Source: Prevotella sp. UBA2755 (lineage in GTDB: Bacteria > Bacteroidota > Bacteroidia > Bacteroidales > Bacteroidaceae). Taken from it: a DNA stretch of 64,000 nt. The stretch spans positions 16,168-80,167 of the forward strand of contig DEJF01000017.1 of the NCBI GenBank assembly GCA_002353225.1. The letters are read 5' to 3'. Positions 33,838 through 42,783 of the stretch are shown here, in pieces. A program made the position numbers and the translations under genes. The notes below the pieces were generated by a model. It worked only from the letters and a program-made list of their open reading frames with translations, had not been told where the DNA came from and did no database searches. Positions within the stretch are counted from its first letter, which is position 1. Each line of letters opens with the position of its first letter.

Positions 33838-34946
33838 TGTCCATGCGAAAGGTTCTGCTCATCATTCTGTTGCTGTCAGCTCTGGGTGTGAATGCCCAAG
33901 ACTCATTGAGTGTGGAGACACCCAAAAAGGGATGGCTCGCACGTCTCATCGACAGTTTCAGTGAGATAGATACCAATTATGTGGAACCACAGCATTACAA
34001 CTGGGCGTTGATGCTCCAGTCTATCAATACCTACGACTATTACCGGTTGAGTACACATGGTGATGATAACCAGTCGATATCTTTTGCCCCTACGATTGGT
34101 GTCCGCATGGGACCGTATTTCGGTTGGCGATGGATATTCTTAGGCTACACGATCGACCTTCGTAACATTCACTTCTTCAAAGGTGCCCGAAAACTGGAGA
34201 TTGACGGAAGTATCTATAGTTCCCGTTTCGGAGCCGATATCTTCTACCGTCGCTCGGTGGACGACTATAAAATAAGAAATGTCTATCTTGGGAAGAATGT
34301 GAATACGGAGCCACTGAAAGGTGTAGACTTTGACGGTCTGAATGTGAGTATCACGGGTGTCAACTTCTACTATATCTTCAACCACAAGCGTTTCTCCTAT
34401 CCTGCGGCATTCGCTCAGAGTACATGTCAGAAAATCAGTTGCGGTTCATGGATGGTGGGAGTCGGTTACATGAAGAACGATATCGAGTTCGACCACAAGC
34501 GGCTGGAATCCCTTGCCCGTGAGCGATTAGGATGGGAAGTGAAATTGGACAGCGGTCTGATGTTCAACCGAATCAAGTATACGGACATCAATGCGTCAGT
34601 GGGATATGCCTATAACTGGGTCTTTGCCCGTAACTGTCTGTTATGCGCCAGCCTGTCAATGGCACTTGCCTATAAGACCTCGATGGGTGAGACAGAGAGG
34701 ATGACTGACACAGAGAAAGACAATGGTTTTGATTTCGGCAACTTTAATTTTGATGGTATCGGTCGCTTCGGTATCGTATGGAACAATACGAAATGGTATG
34801 CTGGTGCCAGTGCGGTCATACGTGCCTATAATTACCGTAAGTCACGCTTTGCCGCCAATAATATCTTTGGTGACTTGAGCATCTATGTGGGCTTGAACTT
34901 CGGTCCGCGTGGTCCGTATAAGAAAAAGAAGAAAACAAAAGAATAA
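33837..34946 (+). CDS. DUF4421-family secreted protein, probably outer-membrane beta-barrel
   Basis: A 369-residue protein with signal peptide (ending VNAQ) and many alternating aromatic strands (HYNWALMLQSINTYDYYRL, MGPYFGWRWIFLGYTIDL, VGVGYMKNDIEFDH), the DUF4421 pattern common in Bacteroidales. The strand pattern and final VGLNFGPRG suggest an outer-membrane barrel. Function is not known. It overlaps the preceding stop as TGATG and ends in a lysine-rich tail (KKKKKTKE). Confidence 0.88.
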   Translation: MSMRKVLLIILLLSALGVNAQDSLSVETPKKGWLARLIDSFSEIDTNYVEPQHYNWALMLQSINTYDYYRLSTHGDDNQSISFAPTIGVRMGPYFGWRWIFLGYTIDLRNIHFFKGARKLEIDGSIYSSRFGADIFYRRSVDDYKIRNVYLGKNVNTEPLKGVDFDGLNVSITGVNFYYIFNHKRFSYPAAFAQSTCQKISCGSWMVGVGYMKNDIEFDHKRLESLARERLGWEVKLDSGLMFNRIKYTDINASVGYAYNWVFARNCLLCASLSMALAYKTSMGETERMTDTEKDNGFDFGNFNFDGIGRFGIVWNNTKWYAGASAVIRAYNYRKSRFAANNIFGDLSIYVGLNFGPRGPYKKKKKTKE

Positions 34947-34964
34947 CATTAAAACGAATAAGAT

Positions 34965-35357
34965 ATGGAATTACCTGATTTTATGAGTTATGCCAATAAA
35001 TTCTCTCAATCGGATTTCGTTGAGAAGATTTCCCGCATCGCTAAGCGGGCTGGCGCTAAACTGGTGTATGCGGCATTGATTCTGTACTATACCTTACAGA
35101 GTGATAAGGTGAGCACCGCTAACAAGGCAATGATTATCGGCGCACTGGGTTATATGATTAGTCCGTTGGACGTGTTACCTGACGCGATTCCCATTGTCGG
35201 ACTGACTGACGACCTTGCCGTACTCATCTATGTCTTGAAGAAGGTATGGACGGAAGTTGACCCGGAGATTCAGGAGAAGGCAAAGTCGAAACTCTCCAGA
35301 TGGTTTGACGATGACGAGATCGCAGAAATCAAAGACCTCTTCAAAGACGGCGAATGA
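34965..35357 (+). CDS. YkvA-like DUF1232 membrane protein
   Basis: A 130-residue small protein with the DUF1232 core KAMIIGALGYMISPLDVLPDAIPIVGLTDD (here given in two pieces, GALGYMISPLDVLPDAIP and VGLTDDLAVL), which forms a membrane-associated helix pair. The C-terminus is charged (KLSRWFDDDEIAEIKDLF). The family is widespread and has no assigned function. It overlaps the FAD oxidoreductase gene by 4 bp. Confidence 0.9.
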   Translation: MELPDFMSYANKFSQSDFVEKISRIAKRAGAKLVYAALILYYTLQSDKVSTANKAMIIGALGYMISPLDVLPDAIPIVGLTDDLAVLIYVLKKVWTEVDPEIQEKAKSKLSRWFDDDEIAEIKDLFKDGE

Positions 35358-36937
35358 CTTACGAGTATGATCTTCGTGTACTGCCTCAAGTGGCTGCCAA
35401 CGAGCAGTCGCTTCGCCAGTATATTGCCGAGGAAAAGGGGATAGATGTCCGTACCATCACGCATTTGCGCATCCTCAGGAGGAGTATTGATGCCCGTCAG
35501 CGTACCATCTACGTTAATCTGAAGGTACGGGTGTATGTCAATGAGATGCCAGAGGATAATGCCTACCGGCAAACAGACTATCTCGATGTCTCTGGTCGTC
35601 CGCAGGTGATTGTGGTGGGCGAGGGACCGGGCGGTCTTTTCGCCTCTTTGAAACTGATAGAGTTAGGCTTTCGTCCTGTTGTGCTGGAGCGTGGAAAGGA
35701 TGTGCATGAACGTAAGAAAGACCTGTCGATGATTACCAAGACACAGCAGGTGGATGGTGAGAGCAACTATTGTTTCGGTGAGGGTGGTGCCGGTGCCTAT
35801 TCGGACGGGAAACTCTATACCCGTAGTAAGAAACGTGGTGATATCGAGAAGATTTTGAATGTGTTCTGTCAGCATGGTGCCTCAACCAATATCCTTGCCG
35901 ATGCCCATCCCCATATCGGTACGGATAAGTTACCGAGGGTTATAGAGAACATGCGTAACACCATCCTGCGTTGTGGCGGAGAGGTTCATTTTCAGACGAA
36001 GATGACACGCTTACTACTGGAGGGCGATACTGTTGTCGGTGTGGAGGCTGTTACAAACTCCCAACTCTCTACTTCCAACACACAACTCACCTTCCGAGGT
36101 CCCGTTATCCTTGCCACAGGACATTCTGCCCGTGATGTCTACCGCTACCTTGCCGATGCGAAGATAGAGATAGAGGCGAAAGGTATTGCCGTAGGTGTGC
36201 GTTTGGAGCATCCTTCGATGCTGATAGACCAAATACAATACCATAACAAACAGGGTAGGGGGAAGTATTTGCCTGCCGCAGAGTATTCGTTCGTCACTCA
36301 GGTGGATGGTCGTGGTGTCTACTCTTTCTGTATGTGTCCTGGTGGCTTCGTGATTCCTGCGGCTACCGACAAAGAGCAGATTGTCGTCAACGGCATGTCG
36401 CCCTCTAATCGTGGTGGACAATGGAGTAATAGCGGTATGGTGGTAGAAGTGCGCGCCGAGGATATTCAAGGTACTGATGTACTGCGGGTGATGGCGTTTC
36501 AGCAGCAACTGGAGCATGACTGTTGGCAACAAGGAAACAGGAAGCAGACGGCTCCTGCCCAACGTATGGCTGACTTTGTGAATAAACGGTTGAGTTATGA
36601 CCTCCCTAAGAGTTCTTATGCGCCGGGACTCATCTCCTCCCCCTTGCATTTCTGGATGCCGGAAATAATCACAAAACGGTTACAAGAGGGCTTTAAGTAT
36701 TTTGGGAAACATGCGCATGGCTTCCTGACTAATGAGGCAGTGATGATTGGAGTGGAGACACGCACATCCTCACCCGTTCGTATCATCCGTGATAAGGAAA
36801 CACTGATGCATATACGTGTTAAAGGACTCTTCCCCTGTGGCGAGGGTGCTGGCTATGCCGGTGGTATCGTCTCGGCTGGAGTTGATGGAGAGCGGTGTGC
36901 GGAGATGTGTGCGGAATATATGAAAAAAGGAGCGTGA
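35354..36937 (+). CDS. FAD-dependent oxidoreductase, COG2509 family
   Basis: A 527-residue cytoplasmic flavoprotein. It has an N-terminal ~85-residue domain, then the dinucleotide-binding motif VVGEGPGGLFASLKLIELG (about 95-113) and LERGKDVHERKKD, CFGEGGAGAYSDGKLYTR, a second nucleotide segment, and a C-terminal PCGEGAGYAGGIVSAGVDG FAD contact. The substrate of this family is unknown. Residues ~231-246 (NSQLSTSNTQLT) derive from a heptamer-like repeat inserted in frame after VEAV. The last codons encode GA and the stop TGA forms the loop of the terminator hairpin. Confidence 0.9.
   Translation: MTYEYDLRVLPQVAANEQSLRQYIAEEKGIDVRTITHLRILRRSIDARQRTIYVNLKVRVYVNEMPEDNAYRQTDYLDVSGRPQVIVVGEGPGGLFASLKLIELGFRPVVLERGKDVHERKKDLSMITKTQQVDGESNYCFGEGGAGAYSDGKLYTRSKKRGDIEKILNVFCQHGASTNILADAHPHIGTDKLPRVIENMRNTILRCGGEVHFQTKMTRLLLEGDTVVGVEAVTNSQLSTSNTQLTFRGPVILATGHSARDVYRYLADAKIEIEAKGIAVGVRLEHPSMLIDQIQYHNKQGRGKYLPAAEYSFVTQVDGRGVYSFCMCPGGFVIPAATDKEQIVVNGMSPSNRGGQWSNSGMVVEVRAEDIQGTDVLRVMAFQQQLEHDCWQQGNRKQTAPAQRMADFVNKRLSYDLPKSSYAPGLISSPLHFWMPEIITKRLQEGFKYFGKHAHGFLTNEAVMIGVETRTSSPVRIIRDKETLMHIRVKGLFPCGEGAGYAGGIVSAGVDGERCAEMCAEYMKKGA
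36046..36092. repeat. Heptamer-type repeat within the FAD oxidoreductase gene
   Basis: Units AACTCCC/AACTCTC and similar cover about 45 bp, translated as NSQLSTSNTQL. It is the same repeat type that occurs in cbiE. Confidence 0.65.
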
Positions 36938-36950
36938 CGCTCCTTTTTTC
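36922..36950. terminator. Bidirectional terminator containing the stop codon
   Basis: A perfect 13-bp stem (GAAAAAAGGAGCG at 36922-36934 and its complement at 36938-36950) encloses a 3-base loop TGA, which is the stop codon of the oxidoreductase. A/T runs on both sides make it work for the convergent rpiB gene too. Confidence 0.9.
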
Positions 36951-36957
36951 ATTTGTG

Positions 36958-37404
36958 TTATTTAGGTTGTACAGGAATCTTATCGACACGCTTCTGATGG
37001 CGTCCGCCCTCGAAGGTAGCAGTGAAGAACTCGTCCATGATCTTCTCCGCCATCTTATTATCGATAAAACGACCCGGCATCACCAGTACGTTAGCATCGT
37101 TATGCTGACGGATGAGATGGGCTATCTCTGGAATCCAGCATAATCCGGCACGTACCTGTTGGTGCTTGTTCAGGGTAATGGAGATTCCCTCACCACTGCC
37201 ACAGATGGCAATGCCAGGATATACCTCACCACTCTCAATACCCTCGGCAAGTGCATGACCAAAGTCTGGATAGTCGACAGAGGCATCACTCCATGTACCA
37301 TAATCCTTATACGGATAACCATGTTCCTCCAGATACTGGAGCACATATTTCTTAAGGGGGTAGCCTGCGTGATCACAGGCTACTCCAACAGTCTTTACTT
37401 CCAT
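36958..37404 (-). CDS. rpiB: Ribose-5-phosphate isomerase B
   Basis: A 148-residue LacAB/RpiB enzyme interconverting ribose-5-phosphate and ribulose-5-phosphate. Signatures: VGVACDHAGYPLKKYV near the start (catalytic Asp-His) and AICGSGEGISITLNK with the active-site Cys, then HNDANVLVMPGRF. It overlaps the transketolase stop by 1 bp and belongs to the same pentose-phosphate operon. Confidence 0.95.
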   Translation of the reverse strand: MEVKTVGVACDHAGYPLKKYVLQYLEEHGYPYKDYGTWSDASVDYPDFGHALAEGIESGEVYPGIAICGSGEGISITLNKHQQVRAGLCWIPEIAHLIRQHNDANVLVMPGRFIDNKMAEKIMDEFFTATFEGGRHQKRVDKIPVQPK

Positions 37405-39419
37405 TATGCAAGCAACTTTTTAACTTGTTCGTAAACATTCTGTCCTGTATAGCCGAGTTTCTCGTCAAGCACCTTGTAAGGAGCGGAGAAACCGAAACTG
37501 TTCAGACCCCATACGCAACCGTCAGCACCTACGAGACCCTCCAAGGTCACGGGCAGACCGGCTGTCATACCGAACTTCTTCTTGCCAGCAGGCAGTACGC
37601 TCTCCTGATACTCCTTCGACTGACTGCGGAACAATCCTTCAGAAGGAACACTGACTACGCGCACTTTAACACCGTCCTTACGGAGCAGGTCGGCACCAGC
37701 CTCCAAGGTTGATACCTCAGAACCAGAAGCAAGGAGGATCACATCGTAGTTCTCGTCTGAGCCGGCAACTACGTAAGCGCCCTTCGTTGCCTGGCTGTAG
37801 TCGTTGCCTGCAGGCAGCATCTCGATATTCTGACGAGAGAAGATCAGTGCGGTAGGAGTCTCCGTGTTCTCCATCGCCATGCGCCAGCAGACAGTTGTCT
37901 CCTCGGCATCCGCAGGACGTACTACGAGAACGGAGTTCTTACCGTGATGGTTCTTCAGTTTCTCCATCAGACGGATCTGTGCCTCTTGCTCAACAGGCTC
38001 GTGGGTAGGACCATCCTCACCAACACGGAAGGCATCGTGGGTCCAGATGAACTTCACAGGAAGTTCCATCAGGGCAGCCATACGAACGGCTGGTTTCATA
38101 TAGTCAGAGAATACGAAGAAGGTACCGCAAGCAGGGATGACACCACCATGCAGTGCCATACCGATACAGCAGCATGCCATTGTCAACTCAGCAACACCAG
38201 CCTGGAAGAAAGCACCACTGAAGTCACCACGTACGATGTCGTGAGTCTTCTTCAAGAAACCGTCTGTCTTATCTGAGTTAGAAAGGTCGGCAGATGCACA
38301 GATCATGTTAGGAACTTGCTCAGCGAGAACACCCAGCACAGTAGCACTTGCACCACGGGTAGCGGCACCTGCTTTCTGCTCAACCTTACTCCAGTCAATC
38401 TTCGGAGCCTTACCGCTGAACCAGTCTTCCAACTGCTGAGCCTTCTCTGGATTAGCCTTAGCCCAAGCCTCTTTCTTGGCATAACGCTCAGCACAGATCT
38501 TCTTCAGTTCCTCAGCACGCTTAGCATACATCTCTTTGACCTCTGGGAAAATCTGGAAGGGGTTCTCAGGATCAGCACCGAGGTTCTTCATGGTGTTGAT
38601 ATAAGCGTCACCACCAAGAGGAGCACCGTGGGTAGCGCAGTTGCTCTCGTAACTGCTATTGTCGGCCTTACGGGCACCCTTACCCATCACACAGTGACCG
38701 ATAATCAGTGAAGGACGGTTCTGCTCCTTCTGTGCGTTCTTGATAGCCTCGCGGATCTGGTCAACGTCATTTCCGTTGATCTTCTGTACATACCAGCCCC
38801 ATGCCTCATACTTCTTGGCGGTATCCTCTGTCGTTACGACCTCTGTCTTGGTAGACAACTGGATATCATTAGCGTCGTAGAACATGATGAGGTTGTCAAG
38901 TCCGAGGTTACCAGCGATACGACCGGCACCCTGTGAGATCTCTTCCTGTACACCACCATCAGAGATGTAGGCGTAGATGGTCTGACCCATTACTTCCTCA
39001 CCCAGTTTTGCCTTCAAGAACTTAGCGGCGATGGCTGCACCAACAGCGAAGGTGTGACCTTGTCCGAGAGGACCAGAGGTGTTCTCAATACCACGGGCAA
39101 TCTCACGCTCAGGGTGACCAGGAGTAACAGAGCCCCACTGACGCAGGTTCTGCAGGTCATCCAAGGTAAACTTACCAATCAGACAGAGCTGACTATAGAG
39201 CATAGGAGCCATGTGACCAGGATCCAGGAAGAAACGGTCACGACCTTCCCACTCGGGATGCTCTGGGTCGTAAACAAGGAACTCACTGTAAAGGGTGTTG
39301 ATAAAATCAGCGCCGCCCATAGCACCACCGGGGTGACCGGACTTTGCTTTCTCAACCATCGAGGCAGCCAGGATACGGATATTGTCCGCTGCCATGTTCA
39401 TAACTTTGTTGTCGTTCAT
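37404..39419 (-). CDS. tkt: Transketolase
   Basis: A 671-residue thiamine-diphosphate enzyme of the pentose phosphate pathway. The N-terminal domain has KSGHPGGAMGGADF, GHMAPMLYSQL, the TPP-binding ISDGGVQEEISQGA and MFYDANDIQLST; the middle domain has FVFSDYMKPAVRMAALM and GEDGPTHEPVEQ. Full length for the family. TAAATTTG at 39469-39476 (minus strand) fits a -7 box, giving a ~45-base leader. rpiB follows directly. Confidence 0.96.
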   Translation of the reverse strand: MNDNKVMNMAADNIRILAASMVEKAKSGHPGGAMGGADFINTLYSEFLVYDPEHPEWEGRDRFFLDPGHMAPMLYSQLCLIGKFTLDDLQNLRQWGSVTPGHPEREIARGIENTSGPLGQGHTFAVGAAIAAKFLKAKLGEEVMGQTIYAYISDGGVQEEISQGAGRIAGNLGLDNLIMFYDANDIQLSTKTEVVTTEDTAKKYEAWGWYVQKINGNDVDQIREAIKNAQKEQNRPSLIIGHCVMGKGARKADNSSYESNCATHGAPLGGDAYINTMKNLGADPENPFQIFPEVKEMYAKRAEELKKICAERYAKKEAWAKANPEKAQQLEDWFSGKAPKIDWSKVEQKAGAATRGASATVLGVLAEQVPNMICASADLSNSDKTDGFLKKTHDIVRGDFSGAFFQAGVAELTMACCCIGMALHGGVIPACGTFFVFSDYMKPAVRMAALMELPVKFIWTHDAFRVGEDGPTHEPVEQEAQIRLMEKLKNHHGKNSVLVVRPADAEETTVCWRMAMENTETPTALIFSRQNIEMLPAGNDYSQATKGAYVVAGSDENYDVILLASGSEVSTLEAGADLLRKDGVKVRVVSVPSEGLFRSQSKEYQESVLPAGKKKFGMTAGLPVTLEGLVGADGCVWGLNSFGFSAPYKVLDEKLGYTGQNVYEQVKKLLA

Positions 39420-39571
39420 AATATAAATATTAATAATATTGTAATAATTGCGTTAGATTAACGTTTCTGCAAATTTACTGAATTATTTTTAATTCTCACT
39501 ATTTCTTTGGAATATTTAGCAAAAAGATAGTATTTTTTCATACCTTTGCAACATAAACCTAAAAAGAAAGA

Positions 39572-41374
39572 ATGAAAAGACTCGTTTTATGGTGTTTCTT
39601 ATGGTGTACTGCCGTCATGGCGACAGTAGCAGAAGAAGTACCGCAAGTGGCAAATGTGTTGGCGCGCCATACAACTTCTCTCAATGGCGCATGGAACTAT
39701 ATTGTGGATGTGCAGGAGGAGGGCTATTATGACTATCGGATGAAACCGACGCCATGGGGGTTCTTTCGTAACGCCAAACCACAGCGACCAGAGGACTTGA
39801 TTGAGTATGACTTTGACAAGGCGCCGGTGATGCAAGTACCTGGTGACTGGAACACGCAGGACGAGCGGTTGTTCTTTTACGAAGGAACAGTATGGCTGAA
39901 ACGCTCTTTCCAATGGCATCCCCATGATGACCATCATACCATATTATATTTTGGTGCCGTCAACTATGAGGCGCATGTTTATGTCAACGGGCAGTTGGCA
40001 GGTCATCATGTAGGCGGTTTCACTCCGTTTAATTTCGATGTGACTAAGTTATTACGAGATGGGGAGAACGTCGTTATTGTAAAGGTGGATAACAAACGGC
40101 ATGCCGAGAGCGTCCCCACGCAGATATTCGACTGGTGGAATTATGGGGGTATCACCCGTGATGTGTTGCTGGTCGACGTGGAACCAGTATATATCGAGAA
40201 TTACAGCCTGCAACTGGTTAGTCTGGAAGGACGGAGACTGTCTTTTAGTGTCTGTCTGAATCAAAGGGTGGCAGGACAGGAAGTGACGCTTTCCATTCCA
40301 GAACTCAAGATTAAGAAGTCGGTCATGACGGATGCAGAGGGGTGTGCCACCTTGTCGATGAAGGCGAAACCTCTGTTATGGTCACCTGCGTCTCCTAAAT
40401 TATATAAGGTAGAGATTCAGCGTGGCACGGAGGTGATACGTGATGAGATCGGTTTCCGAACGATAGAGACGCGTGGTAAGCAGATTCTGTTGAATGGGGA
40501 ACCCATTTTCCTCAAAGGTATCTCCATCCATGAGGAGAAAGCCCATGGGGGTGGGCGTGCCAACTCTACAGCCGATGCCCATACCTTGCTCTCATGGGCG
40601 AAGGAGTTGGGATGCAACTTTGTGCGCCTTGCCCATTATCCCCATAATGAGTATGCTGTCCGTGAGGCGGAGCGCATGGGAATGCTGGTATGGTCGGAGA
40701 TCCCTGTCTACTGGACTATCGCATGGACGAATCCGGAAACCTATCAAAATGCGGAGCGACAACTGACGGATATGATCCGTCGCGACCAGAACCGTGCGAA
40801 TGTCATTATCTGGTCAATCGCTAATGAGACACCACATAGTGCGGAGCGTGATAGGTTCCTCAGTCGTCTCGCCACGAAGGCACGTTCATTGGATTCCACC
40901 CGTCTGATATCTATGGCAATGGAGGTTACTTCCGCTGATCATTACAAGAACCGCTTGCAGGACAACATGAATGAATACGTTGATGTCGTGTCATTTAATC
41001 AGTATATTGGATGGTATCGTGATGTGAATGACGCCTCTAAGATGGAGTGGGAGATACCTTACGATAAACCAGTCATTATCAGTGAGTTCGGCGGAGGTGC
41101 TAAATATGGACTTCATGGCGATAAGAACCAACGATGGACGGAGGAGTTCCAAGAGAACCTCTATCGGGAGAACTGTGCCATGCTTGACAAGATTGACGGT
41201 TTGGCAGGTACCACCCCATGGATTCTCAAAGACTTCCGTTCTCCTCGACGTGTCCTTAACGGTATACAGGACTATTATAACCGCAAGGGACTTTTCTCTG
41301 ATGAGGGTCAGAAGAAAAAGGCTTTCTATGTTCTCAAAGAGTGGTATGAGAAGGCTTCCTCCAATCACGAATAG
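39572..41374 (+). CDS. Glycoside hydrolase family 2, probable beta-glucuronidase
   Basis: A 600-residue secreted enzyme, with signal peptide (ending ATVAEE, about residue 21). A jelly-roll sugar-binding domain (about 35-210) comes first, then an immunoglobulin-like domain, then the TIM barrel (LNGEPIFLKGISIHEE). The acid/base is Glu419 in SIANETPHS and the nucleophile Glu505 in VIISEFGGG. Asn570 and Lys572 in YNRKGLF match the N-x-K motif that recognises the carboxylate of glucuronic acid in E. coli UidA-like enzymes, which also fits the 600-residue length. TACCTTTG at 39541-39548 is the likely -7 box. Confidence 0.87.
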   Translation: MKRLVLWCFLWCTAVMATVAEEVPQVANVLARHTTSLNGAWNYIVDVQEEGYYDYRMKPTPWGFFRNAKPQRPEDLIEYDFDKAPVMQVPGDWNTQDERLFFYEGTVWLKRSFQWHPHDDHHTILYFGAVNYEAHVYVNGQLAGHHVGGFTPFNFDVTKLLRDGENVVIVKVDNKRHAESVPTQIFDWWNYGGITRDVLLVDVEPVYIENYSLQLVSLEGRRLSFSVCLNQRVAGQEVTLSIPELKIKKSVMTDAEGCATLSMKAKPLLWSPASPKLYKVEIQRGTEVIRDEIGFRTIETRGKQILLNGEPIFLKGISIHEEKAHGGGRANSTADAHTLLSWAKELGCNFVRLAHYPHNEYAVREAERMGMLVWSEIPVYWTIAWTNPETYQNAERQLTDMIRRDQNRANVIIWSIANETPHSAERDRFLSRLATKARSLDSTRLISMAMEVTSADHYKNRLQDNMNEYVDVVSFNQYIGWYRDVNDASKMEWEIPYDKPVIISEFGGGAKYGLHGDKNQRWTEEFQENLYRENCAMLDKIDGLAGTTPWILKDFRSPRRVLNGIQDYYNRKGLFSDEGQKKKAFYVLKEWYEKASSNHE

Positions 41375-41698
41375 GAGCCTTCGCTCAAAAATCACTCCCC
41401 TTCTGCCGTTTCTTTCTGAAACACCAATGTGCAGGGCGTTACAAGACGGGAATAGTTGCTCTAAGTCTCCGATGCCTCCGCTCACAGTGAGTGATGCCTC
41501 CGATTAAAGATGGGAAATTTTCCCCTCTCAGAGAGGAGACGCTCCTCTCTGTGAGCGAAGGCACCCGCCACGGTGATCGGAGGCATTGCTATCAGCAAAA
41601 TCATTCAGAGCCCCCTGCAACCTCCATAGAATACATGCCGTCATTTAGTGCTTCTTCCACTCGTTTTTACCCCATTTTTGCAGCAAAATCGCCAATCG
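41375..41698. other. Non-coding spacer with nested inverted repeats
   Basis: No gene could be supported here. Between about 41468 and 41592 there are nested complements: GCCTCCGCTCACAG pairs (one mismatch) with CTGTGAGCGAAGGC, ATGCCTCCGAT pairs with ATCGGAGGCAT, and inside them AGAGAGGAG-ACG-CTCCTCTCT is a perfect 9-bp hairpin. It may be part of the same composite repeat that continues at 41699. Confidence 0.75.
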
Positions 41699-41800
41699 TT
41701 GTCACCCTTGTCACCTCGTTGTTACCGACAATCCCCTGATAATCAAATAGTTTTGCAAGGTGGCAACGGTAACAAGGGTTTTAAAAATTACGTGTAGGGG
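41699..41800 (-). repeat. Dispersed repeat element, copy B (inverted)
   Basis: The minus-strand sequence starts CCCCTACACGTAATTTTT and aligns over about 100 bp with copy A at 12441-12545, including the inner TTGCAAAACTATTT and TTGTCGGTAA blocks. The start codon of the truncated secreted protein lies 2 bp beyond the element's end. Confidence 0.82.
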
Positions 41801-41801
41801 A

Positions 41802-42104
41802 ATGGGGGCTCTATTATTATCCATTATACTGACTCTGACTTGTTTGCAGAGTCATGCCCAGAATATAACAGGCACCCATACTCTACGTATTGACGACAAA
41901 GTGGAAAAGCAATTAGTGGAGTATGAACTAAATGACGAGTCTGCCATGAATGTGGTGTGGGACTTACGTGACTTATCCGACCTTGACGAGAAACATCAGG
42001 TCGTTTATACCGATGTATATAATAAGGAGCAACTGGTGGCTGGTGTGGAGAGCAACGCACTTACCTACTACGGACAGGTAACGAGTAGTACGGTGAGTTT
42101 GTAG
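41802..42104 (+). pseudogene. Remnant of a secreted Bacteroidales protein (N-terminal part only)
   Basis: A 100-residue product: signal peptide (MGALLLSIILTLTC to SHAQ), then NITGTHTLRIDDKVEKQLVEYE and NVVWDLRDLSDLDEKHQVVY. This resembles the beginning of larger secreted Bacteroidales proteins that carry a VWDLSDL-like strand, but ends abruptly at a stop after 80 mature residues. Reading upstream to 41760 would only translate the repeat element. It could still be a small functional protein, but deletion at the repeat boundary seems likelier. Confidence 0.5.
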
Positions 42105-42160
42105 ACACGATTAAAAACATAGAATGGGACTCTGAATGATCCACTTTAATGTATAGACAT

Positions 42161-42191
42161 TTTGTGGAATGAAATAAAAGGTGTATCTTTG
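42161..42191 (+). promoter_or_regulatory. Promoter of the small secreted protein and RNA methyltransferase genes
   Basis: TTTG at 42161-42164 and TATCTTTG at 42184-42191 are 19 bases apart. This places the transcript start near 42196 and rules out the upstream ATG at 42162 as a start. Confidence 0.78.
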
Positions 42192-42230
42192 CCAAGTAAA
42201 ATAAATATGTCATTAAAGATTAAAACAAGT

Positions 42231-42764
42231 ATGTCGAAAAAAATATGTAGTTTTGTGATGCTTCTGATGGTTGTTCTGTTTGTTTACGGACAGATGGGAC
42301 AAGGAGGAGTTTCTGTTAATGATGATAAGCATTCAGAGACTTATATACGACAACGTGTTGACATCATCTACGGGCGTTATCAGAATCCCGTCTATGATGA
42401 ATACGGAATTAGACTGATGGATAACTCTGTCAATTACGACAGTGCATTTTGTACTTCACGTTATATGTCACTGATGAGACTGGCATTGGAAAAACTGAAT
42501 GATGAAGAGCCTTTGTTTGATTATGATCATTGGACGAATTCACAGGATGACAATAACTTCACGTATACTATTAAGGAAGTGAGTAATATCACGGACTCTA
42601 CGGCGGTGATTACCATTACAGCCCATAACTTCGACAATGACTATCCCATCATGCTCCGTCTTCTTTTTGAGCGGGACGACTGGTATGTGGACGATTTCCT
42701 TGCAACAGATGGGGTAGGTAGTGATAAGGATTATTTCCAAGATATTATTAAGAATTATCAATAA
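42231..42764 (+). CDS. Small secreted protein, DUF3828-like
   Basis: A 177-residue product. ATG at 42231 gives a good signal peptide (KKICSFVMLLMVVLFVYGQ); an ATG at 42207 is also possible. The mature part has RQRVDIIYGRYQNP, CTSRYMSLMRLALE, and a beta-rich end (TAVITITAHNFDNDYPIMLRLLFERDDWYVDDFL), a layout seen in DUF3828-like NTF2-type proteins of Bacteroidales. Its function is not known. The RNA methyltransferase gene starts 20 bp downstream. Confidence 0.72.
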   Translation: MSKKICSFVMLLMVVLFVYGQMGQGGVSVNDDKHSETYIRQRVDIIYGRYQNPVYDEYGIRLMDNSVNYDSAFCTSRYMSLMRLALEKLNDEEPLFDYDHWTNSQDDNNFTYTIKEVSNITDSTAVITITAHNFDNDYPIMLRLLFERDDWYVDDFLATDGVGSDKDYFQDIIKNYQ

Positions 42765-42783
42765 AGGTGGGAAAAGTAATCGT

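Noticed and set aside
36014..36649. Minus-strand 211-codon frame
   Set aside because: Antisense shadow of the FAD oxidoreductase, with implausible His/Arg/Thr-rich composition.
42162..42206. ATG at 42162 as start of the small secreted protein
   Set aside because: It lies within the promoter -33/-7 region and would put a non-hydrophobic stretch before the signal peptide.
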